Positions 8,752-16,247 of a DNA stretch of 60,426 nt are shown piece after piece. The first letter of the stretch is position 1, and each line of letters opens with the position of its first letter. The stretch comes from Deltaproteobacteria bacterium (lineage in GTDB: Bacteria > Myxococcota_A > UBA9160 > UBA6930), in the NCBI GenBank assembly GCA_029261795.1, contig JAJDAP010000080.1, forward strand, positions 1-60,426, read 5' to 3'. Both the position numbers and the translations under genes were made by a program. Below the pieces are notes generated by a model, which was not told the origin of the DNA, did no database searches, and was given only the letters and a program-made list of their open reading frames with translations.

Positions 8752-10125
8752 CTAGGGAACAGAATGGAACGAAGAGGGTCCCGGCTTCCCCTCCTGGAAC
8801 CCCTCCAGGAACAGGTTGTAGTCCTGGATACCGACGCTCCCGTCGCCGTTCATGTCGCTCCCAATGCCACTGTCCGCTGCCGCTTGGAAGTCAACCAGGA
8901 ACAGGTTGAAGTCCTGAATGTCGCAGCCACTGCTCTCGTTGAAATCGCAATCGCACATGTTTCCGTAGTCATCGATGTCCGTGTCGAATTGAATGTTCCC
9001 GCCAAGGTCGGGAATCGTCGGGCCGTTCGGTTTCTCGATGCAGTTGTCGTTTCCGTCCGGCAGGCCGTCCGATTCCTCGTCGTTGAGCTTGGCGACCCAG
9101 GCTTCGCGGAGACCGGCTGGATTCACCCCCGCACCCACGATCGTGAGCCCGTTGGACGAGAGATCGGTGGCGCCTCTGAGTGTCCAACCTGTCAGGGACA
9201 ACCCATAGACCTGTTCGAGCTCGGTCTTTAAATCCCGAATTCCATTGCGCGCGTCCCAGATGAACGCGTTGGAAGAGAGGCAGCTGATAGTCGGAGCACT
9301 GCATCCAACAATCGTCCCGCCGTCGGACGCGACTGCATGGGCCTCGCTGTACGTATGCGCCGGCAGCCGGCCTATCCCGACCATTCCGCCTGCGAGATCC
9401 CACCTGAACGCCTCTGCGTTGCCGTCGCTCGCTGTGCCCCATCCAACCACCGTCGCGCCATCGTCGGAGATAGAAAGCGCGAGGTCACCTGCTTGACCAC
9501 CAGAGAGATCGCCCAGGTCCAACTGAGTGATGCTCGGGCTCACTTTCCAACGAAACGCCTTCGGGGCGGGATTATCGGTTTGGCCGCCTGCGAAGAAGGC
9601 GCCGTCAGCAGAGACGCCCTGAACGCCGGCGGAATTGGTGCCTCCGAGGAAGACAGGCGAAGCGTTTCCCGGCCAATACACAGCGCCCGCCGAGGATCCG
9701 CCGATCCTGGTGCCATCCGCGGAGATCGTACTCGCAACACTGAACAGCGTCCCTGCGCGATGCGGAAGAATCTCTGTGATGGAAACGCGAAGGAACGCCC
9801 TCACCTCCGACGGAGGCCCTGCTTGGACGGAGCTCCCCACGATCTTACCGTCGAGTGACACGTCGAATGCTTCCTGGTCGACGGTGTTGGCGAGAATGTC
9901 CGTGAAGACGGGTGTCATTCCAGCAGATGGAGTCCACTGGAATCCGCGGTGGACCGCGAAGCCATCTCGTGAGGTTCCCACCACGATGGTGCCATCGGGA
10001 GAAACACCTCGTGCCCAACTATCATTGTCACCTGACAGCGCCCCGAGTGGAGTGAAACTGGAGGCCGCTATTGCCGCCTGCGCAACCATGAGGAGGAGGG
10101 GAGCGATCCCGAATCGAAAGATCAT
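8752..10125 (-). CDS. Secreted HAF-repeat protein with TSP3/dockerin-like C-terminus
   Basis: A 457-residue exported protein. Residues 1-20 form a signal peptide (LLLMVAQAAIAA). The body repeats strand motifs of the HAF/beta-propeller type: GVSPDGTIVVGTS, DVSLDGKIVGSS, TISADGTRIGGSS, SISDDGATVVGWG and AVASDGGTIVGCS, each followed by an AFRW-like strand. The C-terminus carries a thrombospondin type 3-like calcium motif (DEESDGLPDGNDNC). After it come two EF-hand/dockerin-like loops (CDIQDFNLFLVDFQ, and DMNGDGSVGIQDYNLFLEGF). Such proteins are secreted or surface-displayed; the role is unknown. Its ATG overlaps the TGA of the upstream anchored-protein gene (ATGA, 10122-10125), so the two are translationally coupled. 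Confidence 0.85.
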   Translation of the reverse strand: MIFRFGIAPLLLMVAQAAIAASSFTPLGALSGDNDSWARGVSPDGTIVVGTSRDGFAVHRGFQWTPSAGMTPVFTDILANTVDQEAFDVSLDGKIVGSSVQAGPPSEVRAFLRVSITEILPHRAGTLFSVASTISADGTRIGGSSAGAVYWPGNASPVFLGGTNSAGVQGVSADGAFFAGGQTDNPAPKAFRWKVSPSITQLDLGDLSGGQAGDLALSISDDGATVVGWGTASDGNAEAFRWDLAGGMVGIGRLPAHTYSEAHAVASDGGTIVGCSAPTISCLSSNAFIWDARNGIRDLKTELEQVYGLSLTGWTLRGATDLSSNGLTIVGAGVNPAGLREAWVAKLNDEESDGLPDGNDNCIEKPNGPTIPDLGGNIQFDTDIDDYGNMCDCDFNESSGCDIQDFNLFLVDFQAAADSGIGSDMNGDGSVGIQDYNLFLEGFQEGKPGPSSFHSVP

Positions 10126-10739
10126 CGATCTGTTTTCTTTTGAAGACGGCGAAACCGGCTACCCGCGATCCAGAGGAGAGCACTTCCCAGGAGCGCAACC
10201 TCGGTCGCCTCCGGAATGAAGCGAACGTCAGTGACATCCCCAGTAAGCGTGTAGTTGAATCCTACTTCCTTCTCGAATAGCGATATCGCGGCGAAGGTCA
10301 ATCCGTCGGTGTCAACAGGGAGTGAATCAGTTGCGAGCTCTGCGTACTCGAGCCCAAGACTGAACTGCGCCCATCCGGGAGTGACCCTGGGGCTGAACGG
10401 AACGATCGGCACCGTGTAACTGGCAACGTTGCCCAGGACGAAGACGTCGACTTTGGAGACAGCGAACGGATCCTGCTCTAGAACGAGAGTTCCACCGATC
10501 GAGAGCTGCGAGAAAGCGAGTGATAGTGGTATCCCGTAGCTTCCCCTGTCAGGCGATGGATCATTGTCCGACGCAGTGGGGTCGAACAGGATCACGATTT
10601 CGAAGGGGTCACCCACCGAAACTCCGAGGAATCCTAGGGGATCGGAAACAGTCTGAACTGTGCCTGTCGCGACAATCGTCGTTGCGCCTGCCAATGCGGG
10701 AAATAGGAACGCTGCGACCAGAGCTGCCAGGAATCTCAC
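10122..10739 (-). CDS. Exported protein with PEP-CTERM-like anchor
   Basis: A 205-residue exported protein. The GTG start at 10739 gives a clean signal peptide (RFLAALVAAFLFPALAGA) and has a strong AGGGAGGG ribosome site seven bases upstream. The body is a beta-rich domain (FEIVILFDPTASDNDPSPDRG), as in many PEP-CTERM proteins. The C-terminus has the tripartite sorting layout: IPEATEVALLGSALLWIAG followed by basic SRFRRLQKK. The canonical Pro-Glu-Pro is Pro-Glu-Ala here, so recognition by an exosortase is not certain. It is the first gene of a coupled pair with the HAF-repeat protein. No exosortase gene is in the window. Confidence 0.75.
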   Translation of the reverse strand: MRFLAALVAAFLFPALAGATTIVATGTVQTVSDPLGFLGVSVGDPFEIVILFDPTASDNDPSPDRGSYGIPLSLAFSQLSIGGTLVLEQDPFAVSKVDVFVLGNVASYTVPIVPFSPRVTPGWAQFSLGLEYAELATDSLPVDTDGLTFAAISLFEKEVGFNYTLTGDVTDVRFIPEATEVALLGSALLWIAGSRFRRLQKKTDR

Positions 10740-10836
10740 ATGCGTTCCCTCCCTCTGCGGAGATGCAAACGGAGGACCCTGCACCCTCCAACCCCCTTGG
10801 TATCACATGAATCCGCACCGACCACGGCAGAAATAC

Positions 10837-11204
10837 CTACGACACCCCCGTAAGGGTCGGTTCCATCAGTGTCGTGAGCGTTACCGGGCCGGGCGTCTCG
10901 GAGAGCGCGGCACCGATCTTCTCGAGGTCGGTGTGCCCTCGGACAACCGTGACCTGGCGCCGGCGGCCGCGCTCGGCAAGGAGCTCCTGCTCCGCCTCGC
11001 GGATCCAATTCCGCTTCCACGCAGCTCACTGAACCCTGCGATCGATTGGCCGCTCCACCATCGGCCGAAATAGTGGGCAGGTGGATTCGAAGCGAGAAGC
11101 TCCGCGATGTGACCAAGGTTCACTACCAGCTCTGACGCCTCGTTAGGGATGGCTTCTCCGAGTGGCACATAGCCATCGTGATGAATGATTGAGGCGTTGC
11201 AAGG
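10837..11204 (-). pseudogene. Possible frameshifted gene remnant, unknown family
   Basis: Two adjacent minus-strand frames read like one protein broken by a frameshift near 11000. The first holds DGYVPLGEAIPNEASELVV and LLASNPPAHYFGRWW; the second holds WKRNWIREAEQELLAERGRR and VTVVRGHTDLEKIGAALSE, ending at TAG 10837-10839. The second segment has strongly GC-biased third positions, typical of genes here. No family was recognised and no start codon can be fixed. A chance open frame or a sequencing error is also possible. Confidence 0.3.
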
Positions 11205-11602
11205 AATTCAGCCCCGGTGAAATCCTCTGCCAAGAAGCGACGGTTCCAATCGAGTCCGTTGAAGAACTACGAGATTTCGAGGACTTCCGGATCACATCAG
11301 ATCATCCGCGAAAGCAGTGTCGAACCGCAACGGCCGGTGCCAAGGATGAACCTGGGTTTCCTGGCGAAACTCTAGCCCGGCTGGCGAAGTCTCATGCACA
11401 ACGCCGCAGGTGCTACATGAAAGCCAGGGCAGGTCGTGAACGGAGACCTAACCTCCTGCGCAGGAGCCGAATGCTCCGCCGCCCTTTCCCCGACGGACCC
11501 AGGCCTGCTTCTGATCGCCCTGAGCCGCGGGATCCCCGTGATCACCAACAGCACGGAGCCATTCGCCGTGAGATAGCAGAAGCCACACCCGCGCAGTCTG
11601 GC
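11205..11602. other. Gap without a confident gene
   Basis: About 400 bases between the remnant and the TetR gene. The only suggestive stretch is a 46-codon plus-strand frame (GTG 11436 to TAG 11576) that ends in PGLLLIALSRGIPVITNS. It looks like a gene tail but has no supported start or family. Composition is less GC-biased than in flanking genes, consistent with decayed DNA. Confidence 0.3.
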
Positions 11603-12220
11603 TCAGCCCTTCTGCGGCCTCAGGCTCGCCGCCAGGAAGTTCGCAGCGGCCAGCGAGCGTTCGCGGATCGGGAAATCCTCGAAGTGGACCCAGCTGAGCG
11701 ACAGCGAGAACACCATGCTCGCGACGATATCGGCCAGGGTCTCTACGGGAACGTCGTCTCGCACCCGGCCTCGCGCGACGGACTCAGTGATGTAGCGCTC
11801 GAAGGCCGAGTGGTAGCGGCGATCCTTGTCCTCGGGGGAGTCGGTGTAGGCGATCGCATGGATCTTGCCGAGCAGGTCACGGTGCAGCCGGTCATCGGTT
11901 TCGTATTCCTCGGCGGCGCCTTCGAACAGCTGGATCAGCTGCTCGTCAATCGTACCGTCTTGTTTGACGAGCTCTTCGAGCCGTTCGGCCACCGATTCGA
12001 CGGCACGATCCGCGAGCATTCGCAGCACGTCGCGCTTCTCGGGAAAGTGGTTGAAGAACGTGCCATAGGCGATATCGGCGCCTTCGCAGATCTCGGCAAC
12101 CGTGGTGGCGTCGTAGCCGCGCACTTCGAACAGCGCCACGGCCGCCTCGAGCACCCGCGCCCGGACTTCCAGGCGCCGGCGCTCTCGGCGGCCGATCGGA
12201 GCTTCCACTTCCGGGTCCAC
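11603..12220 (-). CDS. TetR/AcrR family transcriptional regulator
   Basis: A 205-residue repressor-type protein. The N-terminal helix-turn-helix is clear: RARVLEAAVALFEVRGYDAT, VAEICEGADIAYGTFFNHF and PEKRDVLRMLADRA, within residues 20-75. The C-terminal ligand domain is alpha-helical and of normal length. The GTG start at 12220 lies two bases after the stop of the acetoacetate-decarboxylase-like gene, so the two are one operon. An inverted repeat upstream of that operon (13020-13038) is a candidate operator for autoregulation. It probably controls the catabolic cluster at 12.2-18.3 kb, by position; the ligand is unknown. Confidence 0.93.
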   Translation of the reverse strand: MDPEVEAPIGRRERRRLEVRARVLEAAVALFEVRGYDATTVAEICEGADIAYGTFFNHFPEKRDVLRMLADRAVESVAERLEELVKQDGTIDEQLIQLFEGAAEEYETDDRLHRDLLGKIHAIAYTDSPEDKDRRYHSAFERYITESVARGRVRDDVPVETLADIVASMVFSLSLSWVHFEDFPIRERSLAAANFLAASLRPQKG

Positions 12221-12222
12221 GC

Positions 12223-12990
12223 CTAACGCGTGCGCTTCGGGCCACCCATCGAGCCCGGCCAGCGGGAACCGCTGATCGTGTCCGAGAAGGGCCAGTAGGC
12301 GTCCGGGTCGAGCGGGCCTTCGAGCGTGATCTCACGCGTGGTAGGAATCGCCTGCTGGAGCCGCGCGGAGACGGCGCCGCGGATCGGGAGCGCTTCGGCG
12401 ATCGGGTCCCACGGACTCTCGCGCAACAACAGATCGCCTTCGAGGTTCTCGACGTGCACCGGCTGGTAGACCGACTTCACCTGCACCACGTGGGGCGGGA
12501 AGTCATAGGCCTTCTCGGCACCACCGACAGCGCGCGAGTTTTTCACCCACCACTCGAGCTCGGTCCACTGTGCGGCTTCCTGCACCTCACCGGTCTTCTC
12601 GCCGGCGTACTCGACGAACGTGTAGTTCTGGTGGCAGACGCGCGCGTTCACCTTGTCGCCCATCAGGTAGTAGTCGATCTCGGCCGGATACTTGGGCTGG
12701 CCGTTCATGTCTCGGCTGATGAAGACCGCCGATTCCTGGTCGATCCCGTAGCCCAGCGTGTAGACGCCCTGCTGGCCGCGGTAATCCGCGTCGACGGTGA
12801 CGACGCAGCCGTACTCGGGCACGTCGGGCACCGGAACGCAGTAGATCGAGAGATGCACGTTGGCGCCCTCGCTCGGGTCGATCCCGGGCGGCAGCAGTGC
12901 GGCAATCTTGTCCGCGTCGGTCGGGTAGTCGATCTTGAGGATCGGCCAGAACGAGATGTCACCTGCGTTCATCTGCGGGGCATCGGTCAT
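12223..12990 (-). CDS. Acetoacetate decarboxylase-like protein
   Basis: A 255-residue protein of the acetoacetate decarboxylase (ADC) superfamily. The family segment GQPKYPAEIDYYLMGDKVNA near residue 98 matches the G-E-P-K active-site region of ADC, and the flanking beta-strands (YTLGYGIDQESAVFISRDM) fit the beta-barrel fold. The Lys in QPKYP could be the Schiff-base residue, but many ADC-like proteins lack decarboxylase activity and act on other keto acids. The ATG at 12990 is preceded by AAGGAG. It is first in an operon with the TetR gene and immediately downstream of the amidohydrolase remnant. Confidence 0.85.
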   Translation of the reverse strand: MTDAPQMNAGDISFWPILKIDYPTDADKIAALLPPGIDPSEGANVHLSIYCVPVPDVPEYGCVVTVDADYRGQQGVYTLGYGIDQESAVFISRDMNGQPKYPAEIDYYLMGDKVNARVCHQNYTFVEYAGEKTGEVQEAAQWTELEWWVKNSRAVGGAEKAYDFPPHVVQVKSVYQPVHVENLEGDLLLRESPWDPIAEALPIRGAVSARLQQAIPTTREITLEGPLDPDAYWPFSDTISGSRWPGSMGGPKRTR

Positions 12991-13019
12991 CGGGTTCTCC
13001 TTTTTTGGAAGCGTTCGTC

Positions 13020-13038
13020 CTCCGGAAACACTCCGGAG
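13020..13038. promoter_or_regulatory. Inverted repeat, candidate TetR operator
   Basis: CTCCGGA (13020-13026), five-base spacer, TCCGGAG (13032-13038): a perfect 7-bp inverted repeat about 30 bp upstream of the ATG at 12990. Position and symmetry fit an operator for the TetR protein encoded second in that operon. Pattern match only. Confidence 0.4.
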
Positions 13039-13059
13039 TCCATTCAGTATGTCCCAGAC

Positions 13060-13405
13060 CTAACTTTCAGTCTGGAGGTCATCGAGCGAAGGGCCGACCT
13101 TGTCTGCCACGGCGCGCACCAGGTCGAGATCGAAGCCAAACCACTTCGCCCGCGATCCCGTCCGCCTCGAGTTCACGCAGGCGGATCACGGGGTCCCATT
13201 CACCTGCGGTTCCGCCGGCCAATACCGCCGCGCTCTTGTCGTAATCCTCCTGCGAATCCTGATCGAAGAAGGTGCCCATCCGCTTGCGGCGTTCTTCGTC
13301 GAAGGCCGCCCACCAGGCATCGGCGTCCGCCTTGAAGCGCTCGGGGAGGTACTCCCGGTAGGTCTCGGGCCGCGCGCCAGCGTGACAATCGGCGCTGATG
13401 ATCAT
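13060..13405 (-). pseudogene. Amidohydrolase remnant with a large internal deletion
   Basis: Decayed tandem paralogue of the intact amidohydrolase just upstream. From ATG 13405 it keeps about the first 90 residues: IISADCHAGARPETYREYL matches ISSDGHAGPRPEVYRDYL of the neighbour, and LEADGIAGEVVW matches IDADGVAGEVLF. At about 13140 the reading jumps. The next frame gives FGFDLDLVRAVADKVGPSL and ends at TAG 13060-13062, matching the extreme C-terminus of the neighbour (YGFDLAKLNPLAERIGP). Roughly 280 codons, including the metal-binding and catalytic region, are therefore missing. The two ends are joined out of frame, so no functional enzyme can be made. Confidence 0.85.
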
Positions 13406-13437
13406 GAGGTTCGACAAGAGTTCGCGGTCTCCGGATG

Positions 13438-14673
13438 CTAGGCGGTTTCGTCGCGGAACCAGGCGCACTCGGGACCGATGCGCTCGGCCAGCGGGTTCAG
13501 CTTGGCGAGATCGAAGCCGTAGAACTCGGCCGCGTTGCCGCCAATCATGGCTTCGATCTCCGCCTCGGGAATCCCATGGAAGGTCTCGACCATCATCTTG
13601 CGGGTGATCGGCCAGGTGCCCTCGGGATGCGGGTAGTCGGTCCCCCACATCATGTTGCCGATGCCGATTTCGTGGCGAAGTTCGGCCTCTCGGCGCGGCA
13701 TGCAGGAGCTTCCGATCCTCACGTTGCGTCGGAAGTACTCGCTCGGCTTCATCTTCAAGTGTTTCCGGTAGCCGGTGCCGAGCTTTGCGGAGAAGTGGTG
13801 CTCGCCGAAGCGGTGATCCATCAGCTCGAGCAGCTCGGGAACCCAGATCGAGGTTCCCTCGGTGACGGCGACCTTGAGCTTCGGGTAGCGCTCGAAGATG
13901 CCCGCCCAGATCATGAAGACCAACGGCCGCGACAACCACCAGGCCACCTCGGTGACATAGATTCCGAGCGCGCCGGGCATTTCCACCGGCGGCGAACCGT
14001 CGGGCGCGGCGCCGAACAACGCAGCGCCGAAGTAATCCTGGGTGGCGGCCGCGCCGGAGTGGAAGTGGATGATGATCCCGAGATCCTCACACGCGGCCCA
14101 GAGCGGCTCGTACTTCGGGTGGTGATAGGGATCCTGGTCCATCCACATATGCGGCATCAGGATGCCGCCGAGGCCGTTCGCCTTGGCCCATTCGACCTCG
14201 GCCACGGCGACGTCGACGCCCCAGAATGGCGTCACCAGCGCCAGGCCGAAGCGCCGCGCCGGTTCGAGGCCGACGAATTCGGACATCCAGCGGTTGTGGG
14301 AACGGCAGCCCGCCCACTGGAGTTCCGGGTTGGCACCCATGGGCATCAGGGCCAGATCGCCACCGAAGGGCGGCGAGTTCTGCTCGGTCAATCCGTCGAC
14401 GAAGAGGACTTCGCCAGCGACGCCATCCGCATCGATGATCTCGTTGCGGCGCTCGCTGTCCCAGGCGCCAGAGAGCCCGGAATCCTTGCCCTCGGCCCAT
14501 TTCTGGCTTTCGGCACGCATCTCCAGGCGCTCGCCGGCGGCTTCCAACATCGCCATCCGGGCCTTGTGTTGGATGTCGAATTCCTCGCGGAACTGCGGAT
14601 CCAGGTAATCGCGATAGACCTCGGGCCGGGGCCCGGCATGGCCGTCAGAGGAGATGACGAGGTAGCGATCCAT
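13438..14673 (-). CDS. Amidohydrolase family 2 metal-dependent hydrolase
   Basis: A 411-residue TIM-barrel hydrolase of the amidohydrolase-2 (ACMSD-like) family. The N-terminal strand has SSDGHAGP, a D-x-H in place of H-x-H, as in many proteins of this subgroup. A central IIIHFHSG strand supplies metal-binding His, and WGTDYPHPEG near residue 365 supplies the conserved catalytic Asp. The family hydrolyses or decarboxylates cyclic and aromatic acids; the substrate here is unknown. The ATG is at 14673. It lies within the minus-strand catabolic cluster, with an operator-like palindrome upstream at 14720 and a deleted paralogue immediately downstream. Confidence 0.92.
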   Translation of the reverse strand: MDRYLVISSDGHAGPRPEVYRDYLDPQFREEFDIQHKARMAMLEAAGERLEMRAESQKWAEGKDSGLSGAWDSERRNEIIDADGVAGEVLFVDGLTEQNSPPFGGDLALMPMGANPELQWAGCRSHNRWMSEFVGLEPARRFGLALVTPFWGVDVAVAEVEWAKANGLGGILMPHMWMDQDPYHHPKYEPLWAACEDLGIIIHFHSGAAATQDYFGAALFGAAPDGSPPVEMPGALGIYVTEVAWWLSRPLVFMIWAGIFERYPKLKVAVTEGTSIWVPELLELMDHRFGEHHFSAKLGTGYRKHLKMKPSEYFRRNVRIGSSCMPRREAELRHEIGIGNMMWGTDYPHPEGTWPITRKMMVETFHGIPEAEIEAMIGGNAAEFYGFDLAKLNPLAERIGPECAWFRDETA

Positions 14674-14719
14674 GGGCCCTCCCGCGTAGCGTGGCTACGG
14701 GCGGAATGTTGTACCACGA

Positions 14720-14735
14720 TTCAATTATGAATCAC
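14720..14735. promoter_or_regulatory. Inverted repeat upstream of the amidohydrolase
   Basis: GATTCA, four-base ATTA spacer, TGAATC: a perfect 6-bp inverted repeat in the longest gap (97 bp) of the cluster, about 47 bp upstream of the amidohydrolase ATG. Local AT-richness contrasts with the surrounding sequence and suggests a promoter/operator. The binding protein is unknown. Confidence 0.4.
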
Positions 14736-14770
14736 AATGGAAATTCGCTGAATCGCCCGGATCCCGGCCC

Positions 14771-15343
14771 TCAGATCCCCTGCTCGGCCACCTGGTAGAT
14801 CTCGCCCGGCGCGATCGGGCGCTTCGCGATGCCCTCGAAGCCCGGCCCCCCGCCGGCGTAGCTGTCCTCGCAGAGCACCAGCCCGTCCGCATCGAATTCC
14901 CAGACGATCAGCAGGCGCTGCTCGTAGAGGTAGTGGGCGGAGGCATCGGGCACATCGATCCCCATCGCTGCGAGGACGGCGCCCGGGTAGGCCATTCGCA
15001 GCGTGCCCTCTGTGGTCAGCGAATCCCGGCCCACGGTCATCCGGACGATGTCGTGCTCGATGTAGTGACAGCCGGACGCGACGATGGCGGTGTAGTAGGC
15101 GGCGACTGCGTCCTTCCCCTTTGGGCTGTTCGCTTCGTTCTCGGCCGCGGCGCCGGCCGCATAACTATGATAGTGCGCGCGCGGCGAGACGGTTGCCATC
15201 AAGGCCTCGAAGTCCGGTTTGCACTCGGCTTGGCTATGCGCGATCAGCGTCGCCAGGATCTGGCGTCGGCGGGGGTCGGCCTCCTCCGCCAGCAACTTTT
15301 CTGCCATCGCCCAGTTCTTTCGCGGATCGATCACATGACGCAT
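14771..15343 (-). CDS. NTF2/SnoaL-like protein
   Basis: A 190-residue cone-fold protein of the NTF2-like superfamily, which includes SnoaL cyclases, ketosteroid isomerase and scytalone dehydratase. Helix and strand segments are typical: FEALMATVSPRAHYHSY, GKDAVAAYYTAIVASGCHY, then a C-terminal beta sheet (YLYEQRLLIVWEFDADGLV). It resembles the NTF2-like gene at 56625 (FDALMATLVDEPQYHLW) and is probably a distant paralogue. It sits 10 bp after the MBL hydrolase, in a minus-strand run SDR-P450-MBL-NTF2. An isomerase, dehydratase or ligand-binding role in that pathway is inferred. Confidence 0.85.
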   Translation of the reverse strand: MRHVIDPRKNWAMAEKLLAEEADPRRRQILATLIAHSQAECKPDFEALMATVSPRAHYHSYAAGAAAENEANSPKGKDAVAAYYTAIVASGCHYIEHDIVRMTVGRDSLTTEGTLRMAYPGAVLAAMGIDVPDASAHYLYEQRLLIVWEFDADGLVLCEDSYAGGGPGFEGIAKRPIAPGEIYQVAEQGI

Positions 15344-15353
15344 CGGTTCCCCC

Positions 15354-16226
15354 TCAGGATTTCAGGGCGCGGAAGATGTGGCCGTCCCCACGCTTGACCA
15401 GATGACCGGCCGTTGGCGTGGCGTAGTGGGTACCGATCACCAGCAGCGGCGTATCCGCGTGCGCATCGAGCAGCCGTTGACGAGTCGCCGCGGCCTGCTT
15501 CGAGTCGGTGTCGGCGGGCATGGCCCAATTGGGCTCGGCCCATTGGACCGGGTGGTGGGTCATGTCGCCGGTAATGAGGGCGGCCTCTCCGCTCGAGGCG
15601 ATGCGAACGGACACGTGGCCAGGTGTATGTCCCGGCGTGGCCTCCAGGTGCACCTCATCCGTCAACACGTGGTCGGTGGCGACAAGGTCCGCGAGACCCG
15701 CATCGACCACGGGCTGCACACAATTCGGGAAGCTGAACGCGTACTCGCCCCCGCGCCCGGCGGCGAGTTCGGCCTTCCAGTGATCGTACTCGACCTCGGC
15801 GAACAGATACCGCGCGTTCGGAAACGACGGCACCCACTCTTCTCCCTGCTTCATCGTGTTCCAGCCCACGTGGTCGAAATGGAGATGGGTGCAGAGCACG
15901 ATGTCGATCTGCTCGCGCGGGAAGCCCGCCTCGGCGAGCGAATCGAGGAAGGATGCCGTGCCTTCACCCATGTCGAAGGGAACCTCCTGTTCTCCCACGC
16001 AGGTATCGACCAGGATGCGCTTCGCGCCGGCCTCGATCACGAGGCCCTGGATCGCCAGGCTGAACTGGCCTTCCTCGTCCAGGAAGTCCGGCACCAGCCA
16101 ATCCACGTGGCGGGCCAGGCTCTCGGCGTTGGCGTCGGGCAATAGCCCGTGGGCGGGCAACTTCGTTTCGGTTTCGAGGATTCGCGTGACACGAACGTCG
16201 CCGATCGTCCATTGCAAGAGATCCAT
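15354..16226 (-). CDS. MBL-fold metallo-hydrolase
   Basis: A 290-residue metallo-beta-lactamase-fold hydrolase. The zinc signature HLHFDH (THLHFDHVGWNT) is near residue 108. Earlier comes the strand IEAGAKRILVDTCVG, and later the metal ligands in ATPGHTPGHVSV and ALITGDMTHHP. The architecture resembles lactonases and other broad-substrate MBL hydrolases (AttM-like) rather than beta-lactamases. There is no signal peptide, so it acts in the cytoplasm. It lies 21 bp after the P450 and 10 bp before the NTF2-like gene. Lactone or ester hydrolysis in the same pathway is a reasonable inference. Confidence 0.92.
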   Translation of the reverse strand: MDLLQWTIGDVRVTRILETETKLPAHGLLPDANAESLARHVDWLVPDFLDEEGQFSLAIQGLVIEAGAKRILVDTCVGEQEVPFDMGEGTASFLDSLAEAGFPREQIDIVLCTHLHFDHVGWNTMKQGEEWVPSFPNARYLFAEVEYDHWKAELAAGRGGEYAFSFPNCVQPVVDAGLADLVATDHVLTDEVHLEATPGHTPGHVSVRIASSGEAALITGDMTHHPVQWAEPNWAMPADTDSKQAAATRQRLLDAHADTPLLVIGTHYATPTAGHLVKRGDGHIFRALKS

Positions 16227-16247
16227 CCAGTTCCTCCGAGATATGGG

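Noticed and set aside
11436..11576. 46-codon frame ending in a hydrophobic tail (LLLIALSRGIPVITNS).
   Set aside because: No start signal, no family and no neighbour support; mentioned only as part of the gap description.
13079..13405. UGA readthrough at the end of the amidohydrolase fragment.
   Set aside because: Similarity resumes only in another frame and after a large deletion, so the stop is a frameshift consequence, not selenocysteine.
13439..14730. 431-codon plus-strand frame opposite the amidohydrolase.
   Set aside because: It is the antisense mirror of the amidohydrolase, which has full-length homology motifs.
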